Source: Micromonospora sonchi (GTDB taxonomy: Bacteria; Actinomycetota; Actinomycetes; Mycobacteriales; Micromonosporaceae). Taken from it: a stretch of 45,885 nt of DNA. Shown here piece after piece: positions 24,270 to 32,450 of this stretch. Under the pieces are notes generated by a model, which saw nothing but the letters and a program-made list of their open reading frames with translations, was not told the DNA's origin and ran no database searches. The stretch covers positions 1 through 45,885 of the forward strand of contig NZ_BMNB01000041.1 of NCBI RefSeq assembly GCF_014646235.1, in the 5' to 3' direction. Each line of letters starts with the position of its first letter. Position 1 is the first letter of the stretch. Made by a program: the position numbers and the translations under genes.

Positions 24270-26581
24270 GGCAGATCCTTCCTTGCATCCAACGCGGCTT
24301 CGACCGCGTACGCCGTCAGGGGGGTGGGACGAAGGTTGTCTGGGGCTCGCCATTCGGTGAGGTAGCGCCGGATCGTCTGCTCAGCCCAGGCGCCACATGC
24401 CGCGATGTCCCCCAACAGCCCACAGAAGGGGGTGCGGACTTCCGCATTCACCTCGGCAAGGCTGGCCCAGGCGGCGAGTGCTCGCTCGACCAGCCGGCTG
24501 AACGAGCCGCCGATGAGCACCTCCGACCACATCTCGACCAACGCCGGCCGCAGCTGCCGCCGCTGGTCGGCAAGATCTAAGAGGGTTGGCCAGGTGATCG
24601 ACCGACAGCCACCGGCCCCCGGTTGTGGCACCGTCCGTTCCGTCGTCAACGACAACACCAACCGCAGGAAGATGAACTGGCCGACCAACGCCCGGCGGCG
24701 ATCGTGAAGCCAACTGAAGACCCGCTCGATCACCATCGGAACGTTGTGCTGTTCGTCCTGCATGATCAGGTCGGTCAAGCCGTCGGCGATACCGATGGCG
24801 ATGCCGCGATGATCGATGGTGGCGAGCCGGTCCAACGCCATGAGCGCTTCCTGGGCCCCCTGCGGGCCGAGGCTCACGCCGTGCACACGGGCCGCGGTCG
24901 CCTGCCCCGTCGGCGAGGAGCTGTTGGTGTAGAGGTTGTCGACCACCGCTTTGACCAAGGGGCGCGTGCGGTCGTCGGCGGCCGGCACCCGCAGCGCGTA
25001 CGCCACCACCTCGCCGTTGCGCCAGTTGTGCGGTGCGATCGCCAGTTGATGCAGCACCTGCGCGTAGACGAAGTCGAACGCGTGCCGGGACAACACGCCC
25101 AACGCCGTGCCGGCCCAGGTGTACACGTCCTCGTTGACGTCACTGGCCAGGTCCCGCAGCCAGTCCAGCAGTTCGCGGTGAATCTGGAACTCCCGCCAGA
25201 CATGGTTGAGCACCAGCGCGGGATAGCCGTCCGCCACGTACTGGATCGCCTCGACCGTCACCGGCCCCCACGCACCGCGCACGGTGACCGATCGAATCTC
25301 GGCCCGCATGCGACGCACCAGCTCGCGGCGGCTGAACCGGAACGGCTCACGCCACGGCCGTAACGCCACCGGCTCGTCCCCGGCAAAGCCGGCCGCCGGT
25401 CCGTCCAGGCGAGCGACCAGCCGGTCCGCCGCCCGCACCACACTCTCGTACGACAGACCGTTGAGCACGGCGAGCGCAATGGCGAGACAGCGGCTGGGCA
25501 GGTCGGGCAGCTTGTCGAACCAGATGTCGAGATCATCGCTGTGCCGCTCGGACATGCGTTGCCGGACCCGGTCCAGGTCGACCACGCCGTCGCTGAGTTC
25601 CTGGCTGATCACCACGGCCAGGTCGGCCGGCACCTTGCGGGAGACCTGCGGTCCGCACAGGTTCGTCACGTACTCGTTGAGGGCATCATCGGCCAGCAGT
25701 TCGGCGGCGAGGTCGGCGTTGCTGCCGAGCCGCCAGGTGAGGTGGCTGATCAGGATGGACCGGTGCGGCTGGGCACGCCCCAGCGCAACGACGTACTCCC
25801 GGACGTCCTCGTCGCGCAGCACCGACTCGGTGCTCAGTGCGAGGACAAAACGCGCATCGATCCGCTCGAGCGCCGCCTCAAGCTGCTGGAGCATCCAGCC
25901 CTGCACGTCGTCCCAACCGGCCGGCTCGCAGAGCAGGAAGCCCGCGCCGTTGGGCAACGGCGGCTCGCTGCGGCCGTCCTGATCGAGCCAGCTGGCGAAA
26001 TGACGCAGATCGACGCTGCGGTCCAGGTTGTATATCGGGCGGTCCGACGGCGACTGGAGAAGCCGGATCGCGGCGGTCGTCTTGCCCTGACACGGGTCGG
26101 CACGCAGAATGACCAACCGCCTCGTTTCCAGGGCGGCGCGGGTGCTCTCCCACTCCTCCGGCGGCAGGAAGGCGTGTCGCACCGGCTCGCTGAGCTGCGT
26201 GCTCAACCGCTGCAGCGGAGCCGGCTCACGGCCGCCGAGCATCATCACCAGCTTGTCGCCACCGACCAGGTCACCGCCGATGAGCATTCGCGACGACTGT
26301 CGCAGCCGTTCGTGCCGTTGACGGCCGTTCGGGACCTCGGGTTGTTGCAGGTCCCGATCCTGCGCGGCGAGCCCGGTGCGGTCGAACGACAGCAGCTCGT
26401 CGCTGGGCGTCTCCGTACCGGTCGCCTGTTGCATGCCCTCGTTCGCCGCCGGGGCCAGGCCCTCGGCCCCCGATGCTGCGGAAGCCGGCGGGGCGGGACC
26501 GGCCGGTGGGGATGCCGGCGGTGTCGGTGTGGATGGCGGCGGCACCGGCGCGGCGGCCACGGGCGGCACGGCGGCGCTCAT
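24266..26581 (-). CDS. P-loop NTPase (STAND-like) with GGD-K motif and helical repeats
   Basis: A 771-residue protein. ATG 26581 overlaps the cyclase stop (ATGA). Residues 1-60 are Pro/Ala-rich. Residues 100-117 (MLIGGDLVGGDKLVMMLGG) carry a Gly-rich beta motif. A P-loop follows in LVILRADPCQGKTTAA (Gly166-Lys167-Thr168; Ala replaces the first Gly), with its NTPase core up to about 420. The C-terminal 350 residues are alpha-helical repeat-like (EALMALDRLATIDHRG, LADQRRQLRPALVEMW). This resembles the sensor or switch NTPases of NLR-like conflict systems, but I cannot assign a named family and a clear Walker B is not visible. The matching motif in the cyclase tail suggests the two proteins contact each other. 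Confidence 0.75.
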   Translation of the reverse strand: MSAAVPPVAAAPVPPPSTPTPPASPPAGPAPPASAASGAEGLAPAANEGMQQATGTETPSDELLSFDRTGLAAQDRDLQQPEVPNGRQRHERLRQSSRMLIGGDLVGGDKLVMMLGGREPAPLQRLSTQLSEPVRHAFLPPEEWESTRAALETRRLVILRADPCQGKTTAAIRLLQSPSDRPIYNLDRSVDLRHFASWLDQDGRSEPPLPNGAGFLLCEPAGWDDVQGWMLQQLEAALERIDARFVLALSTESVLRDEDVREYVVALGRAQPHRSILISHLTWRLGSNADLAAELLADDALNEYVTNLCGPQVSRKVPADLAVVISQELSDGVVDLDRVRQRMSERHSDDLDIWFDKLPDLPSRCLAIALAVLNGLSYESVVRAADRLVARLDGPAAGFAGDEPVALRPWREPFRFSRRELVRRMRAEIRSVTVRGAWGPVTVEAIQYVADGYPALVLNHVWREFQIHRELLDWLRDLASDVNEDVYTWAGTALGVLSRHAFDFVYAQVLHQLAIAPHNWRNGEVVAYALRVPAADDRTRPLVKAVVDNLYTNSSSPTGQATAARVHGVSLGPQGAQEALMALDRLATIDHRGIAIGIADGLTDLIMQDEQHNVPMVIERVFSWLHDRRRALVGQFIFLRLVLSLTTERTVPQPGAGGCRSITWPTLLDLADQRRQLRPALVEMWSEVLIGGSFSRLVERALAAWASLAEVNAEVRTPFCGLLGDIAACGAWAEQTIRRYLTEWRAPDNLRPTPLTAYAVEAALDARKDLP

Positions 26582-27357
26582 CTCGGCTCCCCGCCGTAGA
26601 CGGTCTTGTTGCCGCCCACGAAGTCCCGGCCCACCTCGACACCACCGGAGAAGGTGAAGTGGTTGCCGCCTTCCGCTTGCCGGGACGCCGGCGCGGCCGG
26701 CGGCTGCGACCCGGACTGCGGTTGCTGTGGTGTGGCCGGCGGCGGCTGCGGCGGGGCCGCAGGCTTGATGCCCGGTGGGTACGGGTGCCCCGGCAAGTGG
26801 ATCCACGCCGGCTCGTGGAGTTCCTTGGCCTCGATCTGCACCTCACCGAAGGAGGCCGGATCGATCTGCCGGTAGCCGTGCTTGACCACCCCACGGTAGA
26901 TCTCGTCCGAGACGATGAGCGCCATCTGCGCGCGTTTTGCGGCCCGCAGGGCGTCCCGCAGCGGCTGGGCGTCGACCAGCCGGCTGGCGGTGTTGAGCGC
27001 CTCGCCCACCCAGCCGTCCTTGTCCCGCTGGCAGTTGCCCTGATGCAGGGCGACCCGCATGCGGAGTTGGTGCTCGGTCGTGTAGATCCGGGCCTTTTCC
27101 TGCAGCGCCGCGTCCAGGGCGCGCACGAACGACCCAGCCAGCACCACCGAGTTGCCGGTCGTCGTCGGCACGAGCATGAGAATGCCGTCGCCGCGGTCGA
27201 GCCGGACCACGGTGTCCCAGTCCAGGTTGGTGTCCTCGAAGGCGACCTGGACCACCTCGTACATGGCTTTACGCAGAGACTGCTGCACCGGCACGGTGCG
27301 CTTGCCGAATCCCTCTATGTCGACGACCAGAATGAAGTGGAACGTCGGGTAGGGCAT
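26578..27357 (-). CDS. Class III nucleotide cyclase with C-terminal GGN-K motif
   Basis: A 259-residue protein with ATG at 27357 behind CGGAGG. The cyclase homology domain spans residues 5-190. The two metal Asp are present, Asp13 in LVVDIEGFG and Asp57 in RLDRGDGILMLVP, as are the transition-state pair Asn122 and Arg126 in GEALNTASRL. It should therefore be active; whether it makes cAMP, cGMP or a cyclic pyrimidine nucleotide cannot be told. A Pro/Gln-rich linker (190-228) ends in FTFSGGVEVGRDFVGGNK, a Gly-rich beta motif like that in the next gene. It is the first gene of the seven-gene leftward operon and the presumed source of the second messenger read by Crp or PycTM. Confidence 0.88.
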   Translation of the reverse strand: MPYPTFHFILVVDIEGFGKRTVPVQQSLRKAMYEVVQVAFEDTNLDWDTVVRLDRGDGILMLVPTTTGNSVVLAGSFVRALDAALQEKARIYTTEHQLRMRVALHQGNCQRDKDGWVGEALNTASRLVDAQPLRDALRAAKRAQMALIVSDEIYRGVVKHGYRQIDPASFGEVQIEAKELHEPAWIHLPGHPYPPGIKPAAPPQPPPATPQQPQSGSQPPAAPASRQAEGGNHFTFSGGVEVGRDFVGGNKTVYGGEPR

Positions 27358-27648
27358 GTTCACAACCTCCGGGAATGAAGGTGAGCTGTCAGGTAGGACT
27401 GTGCGAGCGGCAGGCTCGCCCGTGAAGGTCATTTGGCAGATACCGCCGCCAGACCCGCCTAAGCGCGGCCCGGCAAAATGCGCATAACAGCCAAAGAAGG
27501 TGACGAACACCTTAAATGCCGGCGCTCGTTGCTCACCTTAAGTGCTGCCTCGGTCACAATCCAGCCACTTGGGCGTGCAGCATCCACTTAGGTCTTCCCG
27601 ACCACAACGCGGTACACGATCGGTGGGAGAGCCTCTCGGCCGATCAGT
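27358..27648. promoter_or_regulatory. Island operon upstream region with repeated AAGGTG boxes
   Basis: This gap of about 290 bases before the cyclase start holds four copies of AAGGTG or its complement: AAGGTGAGC at 27378-27386, AAGGTG at 27497-27502, CACCTT at 27508-27513 (an inverted pair with 5 bases between), and GCTCACCTTA at 27531-27540, the mirror of the first. CACCTTAA also appears twice, 26 bases apart. They could be operators for the Crp protein or another regulator, although they do not resemble the classical CRP site TGTGA-N6-TCACA. No confident -35/-10 was found. Confidence 0.35.
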
Positions 27649-28945
27649 TCACCGTGGCCCCGACCGGCTGTTCAGTCCGGAACGGTGGTGCAGCCGGTGA
27701 TGAATTCCGGGGCGAGCCCAAACGGCGAACAGGGCCAGATCATCAGGTTCGCCTCCGGCCAGACGGGACAACTCGTAAACAAGTTCAACGGGTGGACGGG
27801 ATTCCTGCAGATGATCGGTCAGCAGGTTCGTCCAGTCGGGATCCGCGCCGAGCGCCTTCCGCACACCCTTCGTGGCGAACACCACGAGGTCGCCGGGCGC
27901 GATCGGTACCCTTCTCACCGCCGTCTGAGTGGCCCTCGACCAGTCGATGTGGCCGTGTTCGCGCTCCAGACCTGCCGCGATCCACTCGATCAGTGCCTGG
28001 CAGCCGGGTATCGCGCCGTCCTGAGCCGACAGTGCGGCGGACTCGTCAGCCAGGGCGAACACCAGACCGCCGGTCGCAGCGTGATACATCGCGGCAGCGT
28101 CGCTTTGCCGCGGTTCACCCGTGTTCCGTCGAGCAGCACCACGCAGCGCGGCGTACCGCGCCACAAAGTGCGGAGCAGACCAACCATCGGCGACCGTGTC
28201 CGCCGGGCCACCGAGATAAAGCCCTCGTGGCAGTCGACGCAGGGGCCCTTCGCTCGTCGGGCTCGCCGATGGCCCTGCGCAAGGCGTCTGCCGACCCGGC
28301 GACACACCGTCACGATCCGGGCTGTGGTCGGCCTCGCCGGTGGCGGTCCCGTTCGGGGTTGGGGAAGTCGACTCGCGTTGAGCCGCCGCACCACTATGGT
28401 CTGGTTTCTCAGCTTCACCCGCGAGGTCCGGCTCGAAAGGCACGACCGGCGCCGACCTCGGTCCAGGTAGGTGAAACCATGCGCGGATCGGCGAATCGTT
28501 GCCCTCGACGACCTCCACCGAGTGGAACAAGTCCCGATCGATCAGTCGGAAGTCATGCCGAATGACGTCGCGGTGCAGATCCTCGGAGACGACGAAGACC
28601 ACCGGGGCCGATGTCGCGTGCAGGAGCCTCCGCACTGCTACAGCGCCGGCCAGCCGTATTGCCGTGCTGATCGCGTCGCCGAACCAACCCGAACCGTCGT
28701 TGCCGTCGTTGTGGCAGAGACCGGACGCCAGCGCCACGCACAGTCGCAGATGCAACTCGCTGGTGTGCTGCTTCGCCAGATGATTGACACCCCCGCTCGA
28801 GCAGCCACGGGAAAATTCCGGCCAGCTGCATCGCCGTTGCCGGAGCCGGGACGAGGAGTTCCAGCCCGGTTCCCCGCCTTCGAGTGGTGACAGCGTTCCA
28901 CTCGATCCGGGCGTTTAGCGGAAGATGCGCGGGGTGGCCGGGCGG
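27649..28945 (-). pseudogene. Decayed cyclase / PP2C-like gene copy
   Basis: An open frame from TTG 28755 to 27649 encodes 368 residues: the second half of a cyclase domain (LHLRLCVALASG, WFGDAISTAIRL), then a PP2C-like domain (DGWSAPHFVARYAALRGAARR). The first half of the cyclase lies just upstream in another frame (28945 to about 28790): IEWNAVTTRRRGTGLELLVP matches LDWDTVVRLDRGDGILMLVP of the intact cyclase. So there is a frameshift near 28790, and the N-terminus with the first metal Asp is missing. The second Asp is Thr (RGTG) and the Asn is Ser. The PP2C part lost its metal residues (SDG to ADE, TDG to TKG) and a middle block. It is a degraded relative of the cyclase and PP2C of the operon, fused. 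Confidence 0.75.
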
Positions 28946-28958
28946 GCGGCCCGGGCCC

Positions 28959-29104
28959 CGCTACGGCGACCACAACCACGCCCACGAATTCACCACAGAC
29001 CTGGGCAACGGCCGGCGTCCCCGGGGACGTACCCGCAGTATCACGTGACGCCCCAGCGCACCGCCGAGGTCGGCTACCGCTACCTGCACAAGCTGCGGTA
29101 CTGA
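28959..29104 (+). pseudogene. Remnant of a second isomerase gene with two internal deletions
   Basis: The stretch RYGDHNHAHEFTTDLG (from 28959) matches the active-site strand of the isomerase at 15196-16176, and the last 62 bases match its 3' end. Between them two deletions are visible. One jumps from GGGGACGT to the CAGTA-CACGTGA region (QYHV in the intact gene). The other removes about 125 bases between two CGTGA copies, joining YHV to VTPQRTAEVG. The frame shifts at the second join. It is a non-functional fragment marking the right edge of the island. Confidence 0.85.
29043..29104 (+). repeat. Right copy of 62-base direct repeat flanking the island
   Basis: It is near-identical to 16115-16176 in the same orientation (one visible mismatch, CACGGCC versus CACCGCC). 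Beyond the stop codon the two loci share no sequence. Confidence 0.85.
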
Positions 29105-29113
29105 CGAGCCCTC

Positions 29114-29158
29114 GACGGGCACCAGGGTCGGCCGCAGCGGTCGCCCCTGGTGCCCGTC
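29114..29158 (-). terminator. Terminator at the end of the P450/ferredoxin operon
   Basis: A perfect 14-base inverted repeat, GACGGGCACCAGGG (29114-29127) with CCCTGGTGCCCGTC (29145-29158), encloses a 17-base loop. The stem reaches into the ferredoxin stop codon. There is no T-run. It could also stop reading coming from the left. Confidence 0.7.
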
Positions 29159-29480
29159 ACCGCTGGGTGGGCGGCAGGTGGATGTTGATGCCCTGGTCCG
29201 CTTCGCCGAGCCGGATCTGACAGCTGAGCCGACTGCACTCGGTACGCGGTGAGGCGGCGGCCTCCAGCATCTCGTCCTCGTCGTCGCTGGCGACGCCGAG
29301 CCGTTGGCTGTTGTCGGGGTCGACGTACACGTGGCAGGTGGCGCACATCAGCGACCCCCCGCACTCGCCGACGATCCAGCGGATGCCGTTCTGCACCGCC
29401 ACCTGCATCACCGACTCGCCTTCCGGAGCGTCGATGCTGATCTTTTCGCCGTCCGGAGTGTGGAAGTTGACCTGTACCAC
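29157..29480 (-). CDS. 2Fe-2S ferredoxin, putidaredoxin type
   Basis: A 107-residue ferredoxin with a GTG start after AAAGGA. Cluster ligands are Cys40, Cys46, Cys49 and Cys87 in the C-x5-C-x2-C...C spacing of adrenodoxin/putidaredoxin (GECGGSLMCATCHVYV, LSCQIRL). It carries electrons from the FAD reductase encoded just upstream to the P450 at the operon head. It is the last gene of the four-gene unit and lies 23 bases after the reductase. Confidence 0.93.
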   Translation of the reverse strand: MVQVNFHTPDGEKISIDAPEGESVMQVAVQNGIRWIVGECGGSLMCATCHVYVDPDNSQRLGVASDDEDEMLEAAASPRTECSRLSCQIRLGEADQGINIHLPPTQR

Positions 29481-29503
29481 GGTGTCGTCCTTTCGCTGCG
29501 CGG

Positions 29504-30739
29504 CTAGGCCGCCTGGTGGGTGCGGACGGCGTCGCGGAGGACGAACCCCTCGGCGACGACATCCGCGGGTGTGATCGGGATGCGGCGCTCGATGGCCGTG
29601 CGCGCCGCGAGATGCTCGGCTGCGGAGTTGACCGTCTCGATCGCGCACAACTGCTCGCCGCGGAAGCAGTACACGGCGAGCCGGCCCGCTCGCGACTCGG
29701 GACGCACCACCGCCGTGGACTCCGCGTGCCGCAACCCGGCGATCTGGAGTTTCGCCGGTCCCTGCACGCTCCAGAACCAGGGCACGTCGCGGTAGGGCTC
29801 GCGGTGACCGCAGATCGCCGCGGCGACCGTCGCCGCCTGGCCGGTCGCGTTCTGCACCGACTCGAGCCGTACGGTCCCTGGCGCGTACGGGCTGGGATAC
29901 CGGGCGCAGTCGCCGACCGCCCAGATCCGCTCGTCGACGGTACGCAGACCATCGTCCACGAGCACACCGTTCTCGACCGGAAGGCCCGCGTCGCCGGCGA
30001 CCTCGTCGTTCGGCACGACACCGACACCGACGAGCACCAGTGCGCCCCGGGCGACCCGTCCGTCCGCCAGGACCACGGCACGTCGGCCACCCTCGTCGAC
30101 GATGCGTTCGACGGTCACGTCGAAGACGAGCTCCGTCCCCTGTGCACGATGCAGGGCCGCGAAGTGGGCCGAGGTCGGCGCCGACACGGCGCGACCCATG
30201 GCCCGAGCACCGGCCTCGATGACCGTCACCCGCACGCCCACGGACGCGGCCAACGCCGCGAACTCGAGACCGATGAACCCCGCGCCGATGACCACCGCGT
30301 CGCGGCAACCCGGCAACCGGCGCGCGATCGCTCGCGCATCGTCGTAGTCGCGCAGGTAGTGGACGCCGTCCAGCTCGATCCCAGGGATCGGCAGCGGACG
30401 ACTCCGCGCGCCGGTCGCGATGACCGCGTGATCGTAGCCGCGGGTCCTGCCGTCGTCGGTGTGCACGGTCCGCGCCGCGCGGTCGAGACGGCCCACCCGC
30501 GTGCCGAGCCACACCTCGATGTCGAGGTCCTTCAACATGCTCGTGGTGCGCAGCGGAAGCAGCGGCGGCTCATCCGCCTTGAGCTCCTTCGACAGCGGCG
30601 GCCGTTGATACGGTTCGTGTGGATCATCGCCGATCAGGAGGATCGGTCGGTCGTATCCTCTGCCGCGAAGCTCCACGGCCGTTTCCACACCGCCGTGCCC
30701 GGCGCCGACGACAACCGTTCCGTGCGCGCCGCTGCTCAC
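29504..30739 (-). CDS. FAD-dependent ferredoxin reductase (putidaredoxin-reductase-like)
   Basis: A 411-residue pyridine-nucleotide-disulfide family reductase. It has FAD motif VVVGAGHGGVET (residues 9-20), YQRPPLSKE, ATGARSRPLPIPG, NAD motif VVIGAGFIGLEFA (149-161), and the late FAD motif DERIWAVGDCARYP. The C-terminal domain has the VPWFWSVQ motif of ferredoxin reductases. The GTG start overlaps the kinase stop by 4 bases (GTGA) with GGAGAA upstream. It takes NAD(P)H electrons for the P450 through the 2Fe-2S ferredoxin. Confidence 0.93.
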   Translation of the reverse strand: MSSGAHGTVVVGAGHGGVETAVELRGRGYDRPILLIGDDPHEPYQRPPLSKELKADEPPLLPLRTTSMLKDLDIEVWLGTRVGRLDRAARTVHTDDGRTRGYDHAVIATGARSRPLPIPGIELDGVHYLRDYDDARAIARRLPGCRDAVVIGAGFIGLEFAALAASVGVRVTVIEAGARAMGRAVSAPTSAHFAALHRAQGTELVFDVTVERIVDEGGRRAVVLADGRVARGALVLVGVGVVPNDEVAGDAGLPVENGVLVDDGLRTVDERIWAVGDCARYPSPYAPGTVRLESVQNATGQAATVAAAICGHREPYRDVPWFWSVQGPAKLQIAGLRHAESTAVVRPESRAGRLAVYCFRGEQLCAIETVNSAAEHLAARTAIERRIPITPADVVAEGFVLRDAVRTHQAA

Positions 30740-32412
30740 GCGGGTTCTCCTCGCAGCGCATCTCGCAGCGCGGACAGCCAGATCACGACCGCGTGGGCGC
30801 CCGGGTCGACGATGCCGACCGAACGCTCGCCGAGGTAGCTCGCGCGGCCGAGACGCGCCGTGGCGTCGACGGTGCTGCGGGCACCGGCGGCGGCCGCCTC
30901 CACCGCCGCGTCGAGCCGAGCCGCGGGGTCGCGCCCCTGCTCCGCGTACGCCTTCGCCGCCGGGATCAGCGCGTCGAGCATGGTCGAGTCACCGAGTCGG
31001 GCTCCCCCGAGCTCCGCGATCGCCGCGACTCCGGACTCGAACGCCACCGCCCACTCCGCTGCGCTGGGCCGCCCGGTCAGGGCGTTCGACGCGTGCAGCA
31101 GCCCCGCCGCGTAGAGCGGGCCGGACGTCCCGCCGATGACCCGCCGCAGGATTGCGGAGATCCGGCGCAACGCGGCGTCCGGCGACGCGGGAAGCGAGTC
31201 GAGTTCGGCCAGCACCGCCTGCGAGCCCCGGGCCAGGCTCAACCCGAGGTCCCCGTCACCGACCTGGGAGTCGAGCTCGGTGAGTTCCTTCTCGGCGGCG
31301 ATGAGCGTCCGACAGACGCCCTCGATCGCCCGACGCGCCGCGCTGTCGGGGCCGAGGGGCTCTCCGCTGTCGGTCTCCTGCTCGGCGACGACGGGCAGCA
31401 GCGTGAGCGCGGCGACAGCGCCGGTCGATCGAGGCCAGGCGGGCGCGGTCGTCGGCGCGTCGAGATGGCCGAGCAGCGCTTCGTCGACCTGGAGCAGGGA
31501 GAGCGACACACCAGGAGTGTCGAGCGCCGTCAACAGCGTGCCGGACCACGCCCGCTCGACGACGTGTCCACCCCGCTCGAGCCACTCCAGTGCGGCGCGG
31601 GTGATGACATCGAGTTCCACCGGTGGCGTCGCCCCGAGGCTGTTGACCAGCAACGCCAACCGCATCGGCCCGGACGGCGCCAGGTCGGCAACGATCTTGC
31701 TCAGGAGACGGTCGACGACGGCGTCCGCCGGGACCACGTCGCCCCGCTCCACGCCCGCCTCGCCATGGATGCCCAGTCCCCACTCGACTTCCGTCCTCCC
31801 CAGCGGGCGGATGGGCGCCTCGGTGCCCGGCAGCGTGCAGGAATCCAAGGCCACGCCCATCGTCCGCACCGCGGCGGCGACACCACGGGCGAGCTCCGCC
31901 ACCTCGTCCAACGACGCGCCTGCCGCGGCTGCGGCGCCGGCGATCTTGTGTACGAGGACGGTGCCGGCGATCCCGCGGCGACCCGCGTGGTCCCCGGTGC
32001 TGCGGATCGCGACGTCATCGGCGACGATCACCATCTCGACCGGGGTGCCCTCGGCCCGCAGCAGTTCCGCCGCGATGCCGAAGTTCAGCCGGTCGCCCGT
32101 GTAGTTCTTCACGATCAGCAGGATTCCCGCCGGTGCGGCGACGGCGCGGAGCCCCGCGAGGATCGCGTCCACCGAGGGTGAGGTGAAGACCGGTCCGGCG
32201 ACGGCAGCGGTCAGCATCCCGACGCCGACGTACCCGGCGTGTGCCGGCTCGTGCCCCGCACCACCGCCGGACACCACCGCGACCTGGCCGGGAGTGCGGT
32301 CGGTGCGAACCAGGACATCGTGCTGTTCGAGCAGCGCGACGCCGGGCCGACGCGCTTGTGCGGCGAGTGACTCGCGAACGAGCACCGCGGGGTCGTTCAC
32401 AAACTTCTTCAT
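30736..32412 (-). CDS. Dihydroxyacetone-kinase family protein (DhaK-DhaL single chain)
   Basis: A 558-residue ATP-dependent kinase of the Citrobacter/eukaryotic type. DhaK domain (1-330): GGGAGHEPAHAG (49-60) and the substrate-binding His216 in GLGIHGEAGVE. DhaL domain (355-558): Mg-ATP motif ELDSQVGDGDLG with Asp381, Asp386 and Asp388. All key residues are present. AGGGGAG precedes ATG 32412. Its place between a P450 and that P450's redox partners is unusual. The kinase may take a C3 or C4 ketose (dihydroxyacetone, glyceraldehyde, erythrulose) released in the pathway. The true substrate cannot be read from sequence. Confidence 0.92.
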   Translation of the reverse strand: MKKFVNDPAVLVRESLAAQARRPGVALLEQHDVLVRTDRTPGQVAVVSGGGAGHEPAHAGYVGVGMLTAAVAGPVFTSPSVDAILAGLRAVAAPAGILLIVKNYTGDRLNFGIAAELLRAEGTPVEMVIVADDVAIRSTGDHAGRRGIAGTVLVHKIAGAAAAAGASLDEVAELARGVAAAVRTMGVALDSCTLPGTEAPIRPLGRTEVEWGLGIHGEAGVERGDVVPADAVVDRLLSKIVADLAPSGPMRLALLVNSLGATPPVELDVITRAALEWLERGGHVVERAWSGTLLTALDTPGVSLSLLQVDEALLGHLDAPTTAPAWPRSTGAVAALTLLPVVAEQETDSGEPLGPDSAARRAIEGVCRTLIAAEKELTELDSQVGDGDLGLSLARGSQAVLAELDSLPASPDAALRRISAILRRVIGGTSGPLYAAGLLHASNALTGRPSAAEWAVAFESGVAAIAELGGARLGDSTMLDALIPAAKAYAEQGRDPAARLDAAVEAAAAGARSTVDATARLGRASYLGERSVGIVDPGAHAVVIWLSALRDALRGEPA

Positions 32413-32450
32413 CTAAGACCGCTCCCCTGTTCCGTGCGTCGTGGCCGCCC

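Noticed and set aside
22490..27357. Idea that the leftward operon is a tellurite-resistance (ter) cluster
   Set aside because: The vWA, PP2C and kinase trio is shared, but no TerB/C/D/Z genes are present, and cyclase and Crp genes do not belong to ter clusters.
27516..28565. Plus-strand frame in the island upstream region
   Set aside because: Opposite the decayed cyclase/PP2C copy, whose homology to the intact genes is clear; the plus frame has none.
16115..29104. Island as a transposon with terminal inverted repeats
   Set aside because: The flanking repeats are direct, are part of a housekeeping-like gene, and no transposase or integrase lies between them.
29157..30512. 451-codon frame reading through to the ferredoxin
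   Set aside because: Only its last 107 codons are a real gene; the upstream part is an out-of-frame reading of the reductase.
29516..32181. Long plus-strand frames opposite reductase and kinase genes
   Set aside because: Both minus-strand genes have all family motifs; the plus frames are shadows.
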